The notes beneath the pieces were generated by a model. It was given only the letters and a program-made list of their open reading frames with translations, made no database searches and was not told the origin of the DNA. A stretch of 64,000 bases of DNA from Acerihabitans sp015654925 (GTDB lineage: Bacteria; Pseudomonadota; Gammaproteobacteria; Enterobacterales; Enterobacteriaceae), in the NCBI RefSeq assembly GCF_047324175.1, contig NZ_CP178732.1:124001-188000 (forward strand), written 5' to 3'. Both the position numbers and the translations under genes were made by a program. Below are positions 26,634-35,913 of the stretch, piece after piece (within the stretch, counting starts at the first letter, position 1; each line of letters opens with the position of its first letter).

Positions 26634-28064
26634 ATGCAGGTTTTACATGTTTGTTCTGAACTGTTTCCCTTGTTGAAAACCGGGGGACTGGCAGATGTGG
26701 TCGGGGCGTTGCCCGCTGCGCAAATTGTCGAGGGTGACGATGTCCGGGTGTTATTACCGGCTTTTCCTGATTTACGCAAGGGTATCCCCGATACCCGCAT
26801 CGTTAATGAATTTGATGTATTTTCACAGCATGTCACGCTGTTATACGGCCGTTTTAACGGGGTCGGGATCTATCTGATCGACGCGCCCGCGTTATATGAT
26901 CGTCCCGGTAGCCCCTACCACGACCAGGATCAGTATGCGTATACCGATAATTACCTGCGTTTCGCCCTGCTGGGGTGGGTAGGTAGCGAAATGGCCAGCG
27001 GCCTGGATGCCACCTGGAAGCCGGATATTATTCAGGCCCATGACTGGCACGCCGGCCTGACCTGCGCGTATTTGGCGGCCAAAGGCCGGCCGGCCAAGTC
27101 GGTATTCACCGTACACAATCTGGCTTATCAGGGCCTATTCAATGCCCGCCATTTGCCGGAATTAGGCCTGCCGGGCGAGTATTTCCAGACCTACGGCATG
27201 GAGTTTTTCGGCCAGATTTCCTATCTCAAGGCGGGACTGTTTTATGCCGATCATGTCACAACCGTCAGCCCGACCTATGCGCGGGAAATCACCCAGCCCG
27301 CTTATGGTTATGGTATGGAAGGATTGCTGGCCTCCCTGCAATCGCAGGGGCGGCTCACCGGTATCCTGAACGGCGTGGACGATGCCATCTGGAATCCCAC
27401 CCATGACGCCATGCTCTCTACCCGCTATAACCGCGATGTGCTAGAGGCCAAAACCAACAATAAGCGCCATCTGCAAACGGCAATGGGACTGACGGTGGAT
27501 GAAAAGGTGCCGCTGTTCGCGGTGGTCAGCCGCCTGACCAGCCAGAAAGGGCTGGACTTGGTGCTGGAAGTTTTACCGGATCTCCTGGACCAGGGGGGGC
27601 AACTCACCGTGCTGGGCGCCGGCGATGTCACCCTGCAGCAGGGTTTCCTGGCGGCCGCGGCGGAGTATCCCAGCCAGGTGGGGGTGCAGCTTGGCTATCA
27701 TGAGGCTTTTTCCCACCGCATTATCGGCGGCGCGGATGTGATTATGGTGCCGAGCCGCTTTGAACCCTGCGGTCTGACGCAATTATACGGATTGAAATAC
27801 GGCACTCTGCCGCTGGTACGCCGCACCGGCGGTCTGGCGGATACGGTGACCGACAGTTCATTGGAGAATCTCTCCGACGGCATCGCCAGTGGTTTTGTGT
27901 TTGAAGATGCTACCGCCAGCGCTTTGCAGCGGGCAATCAGGCGGGCATTTGTGTTATGGTCAAGACCTGCCCTTTGGCGTTATGTCCAGCGCCAGGCGAT
28001 GGGATTGGATTTCAGCTGGCATGTGGCAGCCCGGGCTTATCAGTCTCTTTATCAACGCTTGTAG
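26634..28064 (+). CDS. glgA: Glycogen synthase GlgA
   Basis: GlgA is a GT5 glycosyltransferase that transfers glucose from ADP-glucose to the glycogen non-reducing end. It is 476 residues (E. coli 477). The N-terminal ADP-glucose motif is KTGGLADVVGALP (Lys15 region), the conserved AHDWHAGL lies near residue 138, and the C-terminal domain carries VSRLTSQKGLDL and the nucleotide-binding SRFEPCGLTQLYGLKYGTLPL broken here across its conserved Glu and Cys. It lies 57 bases after glgC and 26 before glgP in the same operon. Confidence 0.97.
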   Translation: MQVLHVCSELFPLLKTGGLADVVGALPAAQIVEGDDVRVLLPAFPDLRKGIPDTRIVNEFDVFSQHVTLLYGRFNGVGIYLIDAPALYDRPGSPYHDQDQYAYTDNYLRFALLGWVGSEMASGLDATWKPDIIQAHDWHAGLTCAYLAAKGRPAKSVFTVHNLAYQGLFNARHLPELGLPGEYFQTYGMEFFGQISYLKAGLFYADHVTTVSPTYAREITQPAYGYGMEGLLASLQSQGRLTGILNGVDDAIWNPTHDAMLSTRYNRDVLEAKTNNKRHLQTAMGLTVDEKVPLFAVVSRLTSQKGLDLVLEVLPDLLDQGGQLTVLGAGDVTLQQGFLAAAAEYPSQVGVQLGYHEAFSHRIIGGADVIMVPSRFEPCGLTQLYGLKYGTLPLVRRTGGLADTVTDSSLENLSDGIASGFVFEDATASALQRAIRRAFVLWSRPALWRYVQRQAMGLDFSWHVAARAYQSLYQRL

Positions 28065-28090
28065 ATACTCACTGATTGGGAATGAATGTC

Positions 28091-30538
28091 ATGAACTCTC
28101 CGTTTATTTATGCTTCACCCACGCTCAGCGTCGAAGCGCTGAAACATTCAATCGCATACAAGCTCATGTTTACCATTGGCAAAGATCCTTCCGTCGCCAA
28201 TAAGCATGAATGGCTGAATGCTACCTTGCTGGCGGTTCGGGATCGGATGGTGGAGCGCTGGCTGCGCTCCAACCGCGCCCAATTGTCACAGGATGTGCGC
28301 CAGGTGTATTACCTATCGATGGAGTTTTTGCTGGGCCGCACGTTATCCAATGCGCTGCTGGCCATGGGCATTTATGACGATACCAAGGCGGCCCTGGAAG
28401 ATATGGGATTCGAGCTCGACGATCTGTTGCTCGAAGAGAACGATCCGGGTCTGGGCAATGGCGGCCTGGGACGATTGGCCGCCTGTTTCCTCGATTCGAT
28501 GGCCACCCTGGCCTTGCCTGGGCGGGGATATGGCATTCGTTATGAATACGGCATGTTCAAGCAGAATATTATTAACGGACAGCAGGCGGAATCGCCGGAT
28601 TATTGGCTGGAATATGGTAATCCCTGGGAGTTCCCCCGGCATTCCACCCGCTATAAAGTCCGTTTTGGCGGCCGCGTGCAGCAGGAAGGCAGTAAGACCC
28701 GCTGGGTCGAGACCGAAGAAGTGTTGGCTTGCGCCTACGATCAAATCATCCCCGGTTTTGATACCGACGCCACCAATACCCTGCGGCTGTGGAGCGCGCA
28801 GGCCAGTAATGAAATAAATCTGGGTAAATTCAACCAGGGCGACTATTTTGCCGCCGTAGAAGATAAAAATTTCTCCGAAAATGTTTCGCGGGTGCTTTAC
28901 CCGGATGATTCGACTTATTCAGGCCGCGAATTGCGCCTGCGCCAGGAATATTTTTTAGTATCCGCCACCATGCAGGATATCCTGACCCGCCATTGGATGA
29001 TGCATCAGACTTTTGATAATCTGGCGGATAAAATTGCGATTCACCTTAATGACACCCATCCGGTATTGTCGATTCCGGAATTAATGCGTTTGCTGATCGA
29101 CGAGCATAAATTCACCTGGCTGCAGGCGTGGGAAGTGGTGGGCAAAGTCTTCTCCTACACCAACCATACCTTAATGAGCGAAGCGCTGGAAACCTGGCCG
29201 GTGGATATGCTGGGCAAAATTCTGCCGCGCCAATTGCAAATTATTTTTGAAATTAACGATCATTTCCTCAACGGCGTACAGGAGCAGATCCCCAATGACA
29301 GCGATCTGCTGGCGCGGGTGTCGATTATCGACGAGCATAACGGCCGCATGGTGCGTATGGCGTGGTTGGCGGTAATTGCCAGCCATAAAGTCAACGGCGT
29401 TTCGCAATTGCATTCCGATTTGATGGTGCAATCGCTGTTTGCCGATTTCGCCCGCATTTTTCCCGATCGTTTTTGCAATAAAACCAACGGCGTTACCCCC
29501 CGTCGCTGGCTGGCGCTGGCTAACCGGCCGCTGTCGGCGGTATTGGATGACACTATCGGTCAAACGTGGCGCACCGATCTGAGTCAATTGGACGAATTAA
29601 AGTCTCATATCGATTTCCCGGCATTTATCCAGGATGTGCAGAAAGCCAAGCTGGAAAATAAAAAAGCGCTGGCTATTTATATGGCGCGAGAATTAAATGT
29701 GGTGGTTGATCCGGCGGCGTTGTTTGATGTGCAAATCAAGCGTATCCATGAATATAAACGCCAATTGATGAATGTGTTGCATATCATCACCCGTTATAAT
29801 CGCATTAAGCAGGAACCGGACAGCAATTGGGTGCCGCGGGTGAATATTTTCGCCGGCAAAGCCGCTTCGGCTTACCATATGGCAAAACAAATCATTCATT
29901 TGATCAACGACGTGGCCGCGGTTATTAACAACGATCCGCTGATGAAAAACCGGTTGAAAGTGGTTTTTATCCCCAACTATAGCGTCAGCCTCGCCCAGCT
30001 GATTATTCCGGCGGCGGATCTGTCAGAGCAAATATCCCTGGCGGGTACTGAGGCTTCGGGTACCAGCAATATGAAGTTTGCGCTGAACGGCGCGTTGACC
30101 ATCGGCACTCTGGACGGCGCCAACATAGAAATGGGCGCCCGACTGGGTGATGAAAATATCTTTATTTTCGGCAATACCGCCGAACAGGTGGAAGCCCTGC
30201 GCCGCGATGGCTATAACCCCCGGAAGTTTTTTGAACAGGATGAAGAGCTAAATCTGGCCCTGACGCAAATCGCTACCGGCGCCTTTAGCCCCGGCGAGCC
30301 GAATCGATACCGTAATTTGTTCGATACCTTGCTGAATTTCGGCGATTATTACCAGCTGCTGGCAGATTATCGCAGTTATGTGGATACCCAGGATCAGGTG
30401 GATGCGCTTTATCGGCAGCCGGACGAGTGGGCCCGCCGTGCGGCGGTGAACATCGCCAGCATGGGCTATTTCTCCTCGGATCGGACCATCCAGGAATATG
30501 CCGACGAAATTTGGCATGTGAAGCCGATAAGGTTATAG
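28091..30538 (+). CDS. glgP: Glycogen phosphorylase GlgP
   Basis: GlgP (GT35) releases glucose-1-phosphate from glycogen ends, using pyridoxal phosphate. I chose the ATG at 28091 (MNSPFIYASPTLSVEALKHS), giving 815 residues exactly as E. coli GlgP. Upstream TTG/ATG codons at 28076 and 28082 are in frame but lack homology. Markers are YLSMEFLLGRTL, GNGGLGRLAACFLDSMATL and the PLP-lysine region EASGTSNMKFALNGALTIG. It closes glgBXCAP and is followed by a strong terminator. The paralogue malP lies 5.7 kb downstream. Confidence 0.97.
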   Translation: MNSPFIYASPTLSVEALKHSIAYKLMFTIGKDPSVANKHEWLNATLLAVRDRMVERWLRSNRAQLSQDVRQVYYLSMEFLLGRTLSNALLAMGIYDDTKAALEDMGFELDDLLLEENDPGLGNGGLGRLAACFLDSMATLALPGRGYGIRYEYGMFKQNIINGQQAESPDYWLEYGNPWEFPRHSTRYKVRFGGRVQQEGSKTRWVETEEVLACAYDQIIPGFDTDATNTLRLWSAQASNEINLGKFNQGDYFAAVEDKNFSENVSRVLYPDDSTYSGRELRLRQEYFLVSATMQDILTRHWMMHQTFDNLADKIAIHLNDTHPVLSIPELMRLLIDEHKFTWLQAWEVVGKVFSYTNHTLMSEALETWPVDMLGKILPRQLQIIFEINDHFLNGVQEQIPNDSDLLARVSIIDEHNGRMVRMAWLAVIASHKVNGVSQLHSDLMVQSLFADFARIFPDRFCNKTNGVTPRRWLALANRPLSAVLDDTIGQTWRTDLSQLDELKSHIDFPAFIQDVQKAKLENKKALAIYMARELNVVVDPAALFDVQIKRIHEYKRQLMNVLHIITRYNRIKQEPDSNWVPRVNIFAGKAASAYHMAKQIIHLINDVAAVINNDPLMKNRLKVVFIPNYSVSLAQLIIPAADLSEQISLAGTEASGTSNMKFALNGALTIGTLDGANIEMGARLGDENIFIFGNTAEQVEALRRDGYNPRKFFEQDEELNLALTQIATGAFSPGEPNRYRNLFDTLLNFGDYYQLLADYRSYVDTQDQVDALYRQPDEWARRAAVNIASMGYFSSDRTIQEYADEIWHVKPIRL

Positions 30539-30547
30539 CTAAAGCCT

Positions 30548-30589
30548 TGGCCGCCGGTAATGAGTGGCGATCGGCGGCCAGTTTTTTTT
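30548..30589 (+). terminator. Rho-independent terminator of the glg operon
   Basis: TGGCCGCCG (30548-30556) pairs perfectly with CGGCGGCCA (30572-30580), followed by a G and eight T. It lies nine bases after the glgP stop. Confidence 0.88.
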
Positions 30590-30950
30590 AATGGGTATAT
30601 GCTAAATTCATACGGTGAATCGGATTGAACCGATGCGGCGCCACTGTTTTAGCGCATGGCTTTACTAATAATCATTACGGGTCGGCGCAACGTTAATAAT
30701 GAATAAATTTCGTTTGGAGGCTAATAGCTATAATGCTGCCTAGAGTTGTGTAAATATCTTTTGCCGCGCTTTACGGCGACATAAGAATTTCATTATACTG
30801 CCCTCGCCAATCAGACCGTTTTAATAACCGGCGTTAAATTATAAATAATAACCTCATTGAATTAATTAATACGTTTTTATTGTTAAATGATTCATCCTAG
30901 ATTATTAGAATGGTAATTAAATGGAAGATTAAATTAGTATAGGAATATGG
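30590..30950 (+). other. AT-rich region upstream of the Rpn gene
   Basis: About 360 bases with composition much more AT-rich than the flanking genes, full of TTAAT and AATAAT runs, with no credible open frame. It resembles the AT-rich leaders of horizontally acquired genes silenced by H-NS. I see no transposase ends or target duplication. Confidence 0.5.
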
Positions 30951-31853
30951 ATGTTTCTTATGGCAACCAAACCAAGCCACCATGACGCATTTTTTAAAAA
31001 TTTCCTCGGCGATATTAACGTCGCGCAGGATTTTTTACAAATTCACCTGCCAGCCTCTTTACGGCAGCGGTGCGATTTTACTACACTCAATATCTGTCCC
31101 ACTACATTCGTGGATGATAATTTCGATCATCATGTCTGCGACATGCTTTATTCGGTGAAAACCACCCAGGGCGACGGCTATATTTATTGCCTGATCGAGC
31201 ATCAGAGCCGGCCGGACAAACTAATGGCGTTTCGCATGATGCGCTATAGCCTGGCGGCAATGAAACAGCATCTCGACCAAGGCTTTAAGCAGTTGCCGGT
31301 AGTGATGCCGGTGCTGTTTTATCACGGCAACCGGTCTTATCCTTACAGCACGGATTGGCGGGACTGTTTTGCCGATACCGAACTGGCAAGGCAGATCTAT
31401 GGTAACCCTTTTCCGCTGGTGGACGTGACGGTTATACCGGACGAGGAAATTATGGCGCACCGGCGGGTGGCGCTGCTGGAGCTGCTGCAAAAGCATATCC
31501 GCCAGCGGGATATGCTGACGCTCGTGGACAATATCAGCACGCTGATGAATGACTGGCCGCTGCCCCCCGAGCTCAATAAAAGCGTTATGCTTTATATCGC
31601 CGCGGCGGGTGAAACCGCGGATACGCAAAAATTTATGGCTAAACTATCGCAACAAGTAATGCCCAATCAGGAGGGAATAATGACTATCGGACAACAACTC
31701 GCGGAAGAGGGAAGAAAGGAAGGACATAAAGAAGGACGGCTGGAAATGCTGCATGAAGTAGTACGGGAATTAATGAATAATGGCGTTCCCCGTAACCTGA
31801 TAAAACTCTCTACCGGCCTTTCTGATGAGTATTTAAAACGGTTATCGCATTAA
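30951..31853 (+). CDS. Rpn family recombination-promoting nuclease (YhgA-like)
   Basis: This is a 300-residue member of the Rpn / putative-transposase YhgA-like family (PD-(D/E)XK nuclease fold). E. coli Rpn proteins raise RecA-independent recombination and are Ca2+- or Mg2+-dependent DNases. The N-terminus HHDAFFKNFLGDINVAQDFL is the family opening. The catalytic Asp lies in CDMLYSVKT, with the E-x-Q element in YCLIEHQSRPDKLMAFRMM. The C-terminus has the charged tail EEGRKEGHKEGR and a short helix pair (VRELMNNGVPRNLIKLSTGLS). ATG at 30951 has AGGA upstream; ATG at 30960 is possible. It lies between glgP and glpD, not at the E. coli yhgA site, and its AT-rich flanks suggest insertion. Confidence 0.88.
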   Translation: MFLMATKPSHHDAFFKNFLGDINVAQDFLQIHLPASLRQRCDFTTLNICPTTFVDDNFDHHVCDMLYSVKTTQGDGYIYCLIEHQSRPDKLMAFRMMRYSLAAMKQHLDQGFKQLPVVMPVLFYHGNRSYPYSTDWRDCFADTELARQIYGNPFPLVDVTVIPDEEIMAHRRVALLELLQKHIRQRDMLTLVDNISTLMNDWPLPPELNKSVMLYIAAAGETADTQKFMAKLSQQVMPNQEGIMTIGQQLAEEGRKEGHKEGRLEMLHEVVRELMNNGVPRNLIKLSTGLSDEYLKRLSH

Positions 31854-31922
31854 TTATTTTACTGAATTTAATTAAATGTAGTCATGAAAAAGGTTAGTTT
31901 ATAATTGGTTCATGAGGAATAT

Positions 31923-31951
31923 ATCGCCTTTAATAAATTATTAAAGGCGAT
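31923..31951. repeat. Perfect 29-bp inverted repeat
   Basis: ATCGCCTTTAATAA, one central A, then TTATTAAAGGCGAT: a 14-bp perfect dyad between the convergent Rpn gene and glpD. As RNA it would form an 11-bp stem with an AU-rich loop. It lacks an adjacent U-run, so it may be a weak bidirectional terminator or a protein site. Confidence 0.6.
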
Positions 31952-31973
31952 AATTACTTCAGCGGCCGATACC

Positions 31974-32006
31974 CGAGCTTACTACCCTGAGTAATCTCGT
32001 TTTTTT
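31974..32006 (+). terminator. Possible terminator downstream of the Rpn gene
   Basis: CGAG...TACT pairs with AGTA...CTCG across small internal bulges, directly followed by seven T. It reads on the plus strand, toward the end of glpD. Confidence 0.45.
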
Positions 32007-32011
32007 GCCGT

Positions 32012-33523
32012 TTATGATGCCAGGGATAATGTGCGGCCGGCCCGGGCATGCTGCGCAAGCCAATCCTTGACATGCTGTTGCTGCGCGTCATCAAGCCACA
32101 TGCCCAGCTTGGTGCGGCGCCAGATGGCATCTTCCAGCGTCACCACCCACTCTTTTTCCACCAGGTATTGCAGTTCAGCCCCATAAAGGCCATGGCCGAA
32201 ATCTTCGCCCAGATCGGCCAGCTTGGCGGCGCCCGCCAGTATCAGCTCGCTGTGCGAACCGTAGGTGCGGCTGTATCGCCGCGCCAGGCTTTCCGGCAGG
32301 AAGGCGTATTTGCGCCGCAGCTGGGCGGCATAGTCATCACGGTCGCCGCTGAAATCCCCTCCCGGCAATACCGTCCCTTTGGTCCAGGCGCCCTTGGCGT
32401 TGGGATAATATTTACCGAGTTTTTCCAAAGCGTGTTCCGCCAGCTTGCGGTAGGTGGTCAGCTTGCCGCCAAATACCGACAGCAGCGGTGCCTTGCCGTG
32501 GTCGTCGGTGACCGACAGGGTATAATCGCGGGTGACCGCTTGCGGAGAATCGGATTCATCGTCGCATAACGGGCGTACGCCGGAATAAGACCAGACAATA
32601 TCGGCTTTGCCGAGCGGTTTTTTGAAGTGATCATTATAAACCTGCAGGAGATACTCGGTTTCCTGCTCGTCGATATGCACCGCTTTGGGATCGCCATGAT
32701 ATTCCACGTCGGTGGTGCCGATAATGGAGAATTCGTCCAGCCAGGGAATCACAAATACGATCCGGTGGTCTTCGTTTTGCAAAATGTAGGCTTGCTGGCC
32801 GTTATGCACCCGCGGCACGACGATATGGCTGCCTTTGATTAACCGGATACCATACTGAGAGGGCAGTTTCAGCCCTTCATCGATAAACTCTTTCACCCAG
32901 GGGCCGGTGGCGTTAGCCAGGCCTTTGGCCTGCCAGGTCAAAGTCTTGCCGGTCAGCACATCTTCAGCTTCCACCGTCCAGAGGCCGTTTTCGCGCCAGG
33001 CGCGGGTCACTTTGGTGCGGGTGCGCACTTCGCCGCCTTTGGCGACCACTTCCTGTGCGTTCAGCACTACCAGGCGCGCGTCATCCACCCAGCAGTCGGA
33101 ATATTCAAAACCGCGCACGATTGATGGTTTGAGTACCGAATCCGCGCCAAAACGCAACCCTTTACTGGCCGGCAGGCTGGTACGCTTGCCGAGGTGATCG
33201 TACATAAACAGGCCGATACGGATCATCCACGCCGGGCGCAGATGAGGCCGGTGCGGTAAGCGGAAACGCATGGGAAACGCGATATGCGGCGCCATTTTCA
33301 GCAGCACCTCCCGCTCCGCCAGCGCCTCGCTCACCAGGCGGAATTCGTAATGTTCGAGATAGCGCAGGCCGCCATGAATCAATTTAGAACTGGCGGAAGA
33401 GGTTGCGCAGGCCAGATCCTCTGCCTCCAGCAACAGCACGGATAACCCGCGCCCGGCTGCATCTGCTGCGATGCCGGCACCATTGATGCCACCACCGATG
33501 ACGATCAAATCTTTGGTTTCCAC
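32012..33523 (-). CDS. glpD: Aerobic glycerol-3-phosphate dehydrogenase GlpD
   Basis: GlpD is an inner-membrane-associated flavoenzyme that oxidises glycerol-3-phosphate to dihydroxyacetone phosphate and feeds electrons to ubiquinone. It is 503 residues (E. coli 501). The FAD-binding Rossmann motif is LIVIGGGINGAGIAADAAGR (~6-25), with ATSSASSKLIHGGLRYLEHY and FSIIGTTDVEY. The start is GTG at 33523, preceded on its strand by GGAGGAAGG. It is divergent from glpEGR. A GlpR-type operator lies in the shared promoter region. Confidence 0.97.
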   Translation of the reverse strand: METKDLIVIGGGINGAGIAADAAGRGLSVLLLEAEDLACATSSASSKLIHGGLRYLEHYEFRLVSEALAEREVLLKMAPHIAFPMRFRLPHRPHLRPAWMIRIGLFMYDHLGKRTSLPASKGLRFGADSVLKPSIVRGFEYSDCWVDDARLVVLNAQEVVAKGGEVRTRTKVTRAWRENGLWTVEAEDVLTGKTLTWQAKGLANATGPWVKEFIDEGLKLPSQYGIRLIKGSHIVVPRVHNGQQAYILQNEDHRIVFVIPWLDEFSIIGTTDVEYHGDPKAVHIDEQETEYLLQVYNDHFKKPLGKADIVWSYSGVRPLCDDESDSPQAVTRDYTLSVTDDHGKAPLLSVFGGKLTTYRKLAEHALEKLGKYYPNAKGAWTKGTVLPGGDFSGDRDDYAAQLRRKYAFLPESLARRYSRTYGSHSELILAGAAKLADLGEDFGHGLYGAELQYLVEKEWVVTLEDAIWRRTKLGMWLDDAQQQHVKDWLAQHARAGRTLSLAS

Positions 33524-33557
33524 GTTACCTTCCTCCAGATGTTCGCTACAGTTCTTT

Positions 33558-33577
33558 TATTTTCGTTTTCGCTCATA
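33558..33577 (-). promoter_or_regulatory. GlpR operator upstream of glpD
   Basis: The 20-mer TATTTTCGTTTTCGCTCATA agrees at 19 of 20 positions with the degenerate GlpR consensus WATKYTCGWWWWCGMRMATW. It lies 35-54 bases upstream of the glpD start. A second, poorer match may follow at about 33580-33600 (ATCGAAAACCAACAT half). GlpR is encoded 1.6 kb away. Confidence 0.7.
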
Positions 33578-33700
33578 ATTGTAATCGAAAACCAACATCT
33601 ACGCCAAGCTCTGTGCCGAAAAAAACGTCTATGCGTGACGGGGGTAACAGTTTATGTTTAGAATATGTAGAAAGAAGGTTAATAACCGAGGCGGGAACCC

Positions 33701-34033
33701 ATGGAAAATTTTGCAACCATAAGCGTAGAACAGGCCCACCAGCGTTGGCAGCGGGGCGAAGCGGTCCTGGTGGATATTCGCGATCCGCAGAGTTTCGCCG
33801 CCGGACATACCCCCGGGGCGTTTCATTTGACCAACGATACCCTGGGGGCCTTTATGCGGCAAAACGATCTCACCCGCCCGGTGATGGTGATGTGCTATCA
33901 CGGCAATAGCAGCAAGGGCGCCGCGCAGTACCTGCTACAGCAAGGATTCGATGCGGCTTACAGTATCGACGGGGGTTTCGAGGCCTGGCAACAAGCCTTT
34001 CCGGGCGAAGTGAATACCCTATCAGGACAATAA
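33701..34033 (+). CDS. glpE: Thiosulfate sulfurtransferase GlpE
   Basis: GlpE is a single-domain rhodanese of 110 residues that transfers sulfane sulfur from thiosulfate to cyanide or thioredoxin in vitro. The active-site loop MCYHGNSS carries the catalytic Cys65, the position known in E. coli GlpE. VLVDIRDPQSFAAGH and the closing DGGFEAWQQAFP are rhodanese hallmarks. It is the first gene of glpEGR, divergent from glpD. There are 251 bases to glpG, with a GC hairpin in between. Confidence 0.95.
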   Translation: MENFATISVEQAHQRWQRGEAVLVDIRDPQSFAAGHTPGAFHLTNDTLGAFMRQNDLTRPVMVMCYHGNSSKGAAQYLLQQGFDAAYSIDGGFEAWQQAFPGEVNTLSGQ

Positions 34034-34060
34034 TCCCTTTCATTTTCCTTCCCGCTTCCT

Positions 34061-34079
34061 CCGGACCCCCCTGGTCCGG
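34061..34079 (+). other. GC hairpin between glpE and glpG
   Basis: CCGGACC and GGTCCGG form a 7-bp stem with a CCCCT loop, with no U-run. It could be a pause or processing site within glpEGR, or a remnant terminator. The rest of the 251-base gap may hold the internal promoter known for glpG in E. coli, but I cannot place it. Confidence 0.35.
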
Positions 34080-34284
34080 CGTCAAGTTTGAGTATTGTTA
34101 CGCGCGATCACGCTATTTATGCCCGATTGCCGGATGCCTGAAAGATCATGTTATGATATGCCCCGGCTGCTTATTCCAGCGCCAGCGGTATAGGGCCAGC
34201 CGTCATCGCGCGTCGTGGGTTCCCTGATAATAACTCTCAACCTAACTCTCTGATTATTACTACCTAAGGGATAGCGCCAACGCC

Positions 34285-35130
34285 ATGATTCGTGTAACGA
34301 CCTTGTCTAATCCCCGCTTCGCCCAGGCCTTTATCGACTATATGAAAACCCAGGGCGTGACGATCGAAATGCAACTGCAAGGCAGAATAGCCGAGCTCTG
34401 GCTAATCAACGATGAGGAATTGGCCCGGGTCGAGGCTGCGCTTGAGATTTTCCTGCTCGATCCCATGCATCCGCGCTATCAGGCGGCCAGCTGGCATTCT
34501 GGCAGCGCCGCTAAAGGCCATTTCCGCTATCAGCCGACTTCATGGTTACCGGCGCTGCGTTCCCAGGCGGGGCCGCTGACCGTCGGGGTGCTGGTAAGCT
34601 GCGTATTGGTGTTTATTCTAATGAATATCCTGGGCGATGACGAAGTCATGTACTGGCTGGCTTACCCCGCCGACCCGAGCCGGTACCTGCAGGTTTGGCG
34701 CTGGGTAACCCATATTCTGTTGCATTTTTCGCTGCTGCATTTATTGTTCAATGTGGTGTGGTGGTGGTATCTCGCCAGCGCCGTGGAAAAATATCGCGGC
34801 ATCGTGCCGTTGGCCATCTTGACGCTGCTTGCGGCGATAGTCAGCGGGGTGGTGCAGTCTCATTTCAGCGGCGCCCTGTTCGGCGGGCTGTCCGGTGTGG
34901 TGTATGCGCTGATGGGATATGTGTGGTGGTATGGGGAGAAAAACCCCGACAGCCCGCTTATGATGCCGCGCGGGGTAATTGTTTTCGCCCTGTTGTGGCT
35001 GATCGCCGGCTATTTCGATATTTTAGGCATCGCCGTTGCCAATGCCGCCCATGTGGCGGGGCTGGTCATCGGATTATTAATGGCTTTCTGGGATACGCGC
35101 CATGGGACCGGGGCTGGTCGTCATCGGTAA
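34285..35130 (+). CDS. glpG: Rhomboid intramembrane serine protease GlpG
   Basis: GlpG is an inner-membrane serine protease that cuts within transmembrane helices, 281 residues (E. coli 276). A soluble N-terminal domain (1-60, RFAQAFIDYMKTQGVTIEMQ) precedes six membrane helices. The catalytic dyad is Ser203 in GALFGGLSGVVYAL and His256 in ANAAHVAGL, equivalent to E. coli Ser201 and His254. The His-Asn oxyanion element is HLLFNVVWW. It lies 24 bases before glpR and is co-transcribed. Confidence 0.95.
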   Translation: MIRVTTLSNPRFAQAFIDYMKTQGVTIEMQLQGRIAELWLINDEELARVEAALEIFLLDPMHPRYQAASWHSGSAAKGHFRYQPTSWLPALRSQAGPLTVGVLVSCVLVFILMNILGDDEVMYWLAYPADPSRYLQVWRWVTHILLHFSLLHLLFNVVWWWYLASAVEKYRGIVPLAILTLLAAIVSGVVQSHFSGALFGGLSGVVYALMGYVWWYGEKNPDSPLMMPRGVIVFALLWLIAGYFDILGIAVANAAHVAGLVIGLLMAFWDTRHGTGAGRHR

Positions 35131-35154
35131 TGTTCTGGCAGCAGGGGATTTAAT

Positions 35155-35913
35155 GTGAAGCAAACGCAGCGGCATGATGCCATTATTGAACTGGTGCGGC
35201 GGCAAGGGTATGTCAGCACTGAAGAATTGGTGGAGCATTTTGCGGTCAGCCCGCAAACTATCCGACGCGATCTGAATGATTTGGCCGAGCATAACAAAAT
35301 CCATCGCCATCACGGCGGCGCTGCCCTGCCTTCCAGTTCGGTCAATACGGCTTACCACGATCGAAAAGGCATGTGGTCGGCGGAAAAAGCGCGCATCGCC
35401 CAGCGGGTTGCCAGCCAAATCCCCGATGGCGCGACGTTGTTTATCGATATCGGCACCACGCCTGAGGCGGTGGCCCATGCCCTGATGAACCACAAAAACC
35501 TGCGGGTGGTGACCAATAATCTCAATGTGGCCACGTTGCTGACCGCAAAAGAGGATTTTCGCCTGATCCTCGCCGGCGGGGAAGTGCGCACCCGCGACGG
35601 CGGGATCATGGGGGAAGCCACTTTGGATTTTATTTCCCAGTTCCGCCTGGATTACGGCATCCTGGGCATCAGCGGCATAGATATGGACGGCTCGCTGCTG
35701 GAATTCGATTATCATGAAGTGCGCACTAAACGGGCCATTATTGATAATTCCCGCTGCGTGATGCTGGTTACCGATCATTCCAAATTCGGCCGCAATGCCA
35801 TGGTCAACCTGGGCAAGATGTCCCTGGTGAACTTTCTGTTTACCGATCAAATGCCCCCGCCGAGCGTGATGAGCATTATCGAGCAGTCCGACGTCAAGCT
35901 CGAACTCTGCTGA
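35155..35913 (+). CDS. glpR: Glycerol-3-phosphate regulon repressor GlpR (DeoR family)
   Basis: GlpR represses the glp regulon and is released by glycerol-3-phosphate. It is 252 residues, starts with GTG at 35155 after CAGGGG, and is the same size as E. coli GlpR. The N-terminal helix-turn-helix VSTEELVEHFAVSPQTIRRD (~20-39) is followed by the DeoR-family sugar-phosphate domain (DIGTTPEAVAHAL, VVTNNLNVA, GGEVRTRDGGIMG). Some K-12 strains carry a defective glpR, but this copy looks intact. Confidence 0.96.
   Translation: MKQTQRHDAIIELVRRQGYVSTEELVEHFAVSPQTIRRDLNDLAEHNKIHRHHGGAALPSSSVNTAYHDRKGMWSAEKARIAQRVASQIPDGATLFIDIGTTPEAVAHALMNHKNLRVVTNNLNVATLLTAKEDFRLILAGGEVRTRDGGIMGEATLDFISQFRLDYGILGISGIDMDGSLLEFDYHEVRTKRAIIDNSRCVMLVTDHSKFGRNAMVNLGKMSLVNFLFTDQMPPPSVMSIIEQSDVKLELC

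Noticed and set aside
30951..31853. Intact insertion sequence around the Rpn gene
   Set aside because: No terminal inverted repeats flank it and no target duplication was seen. The single 29-bp dyad lies only on one side.
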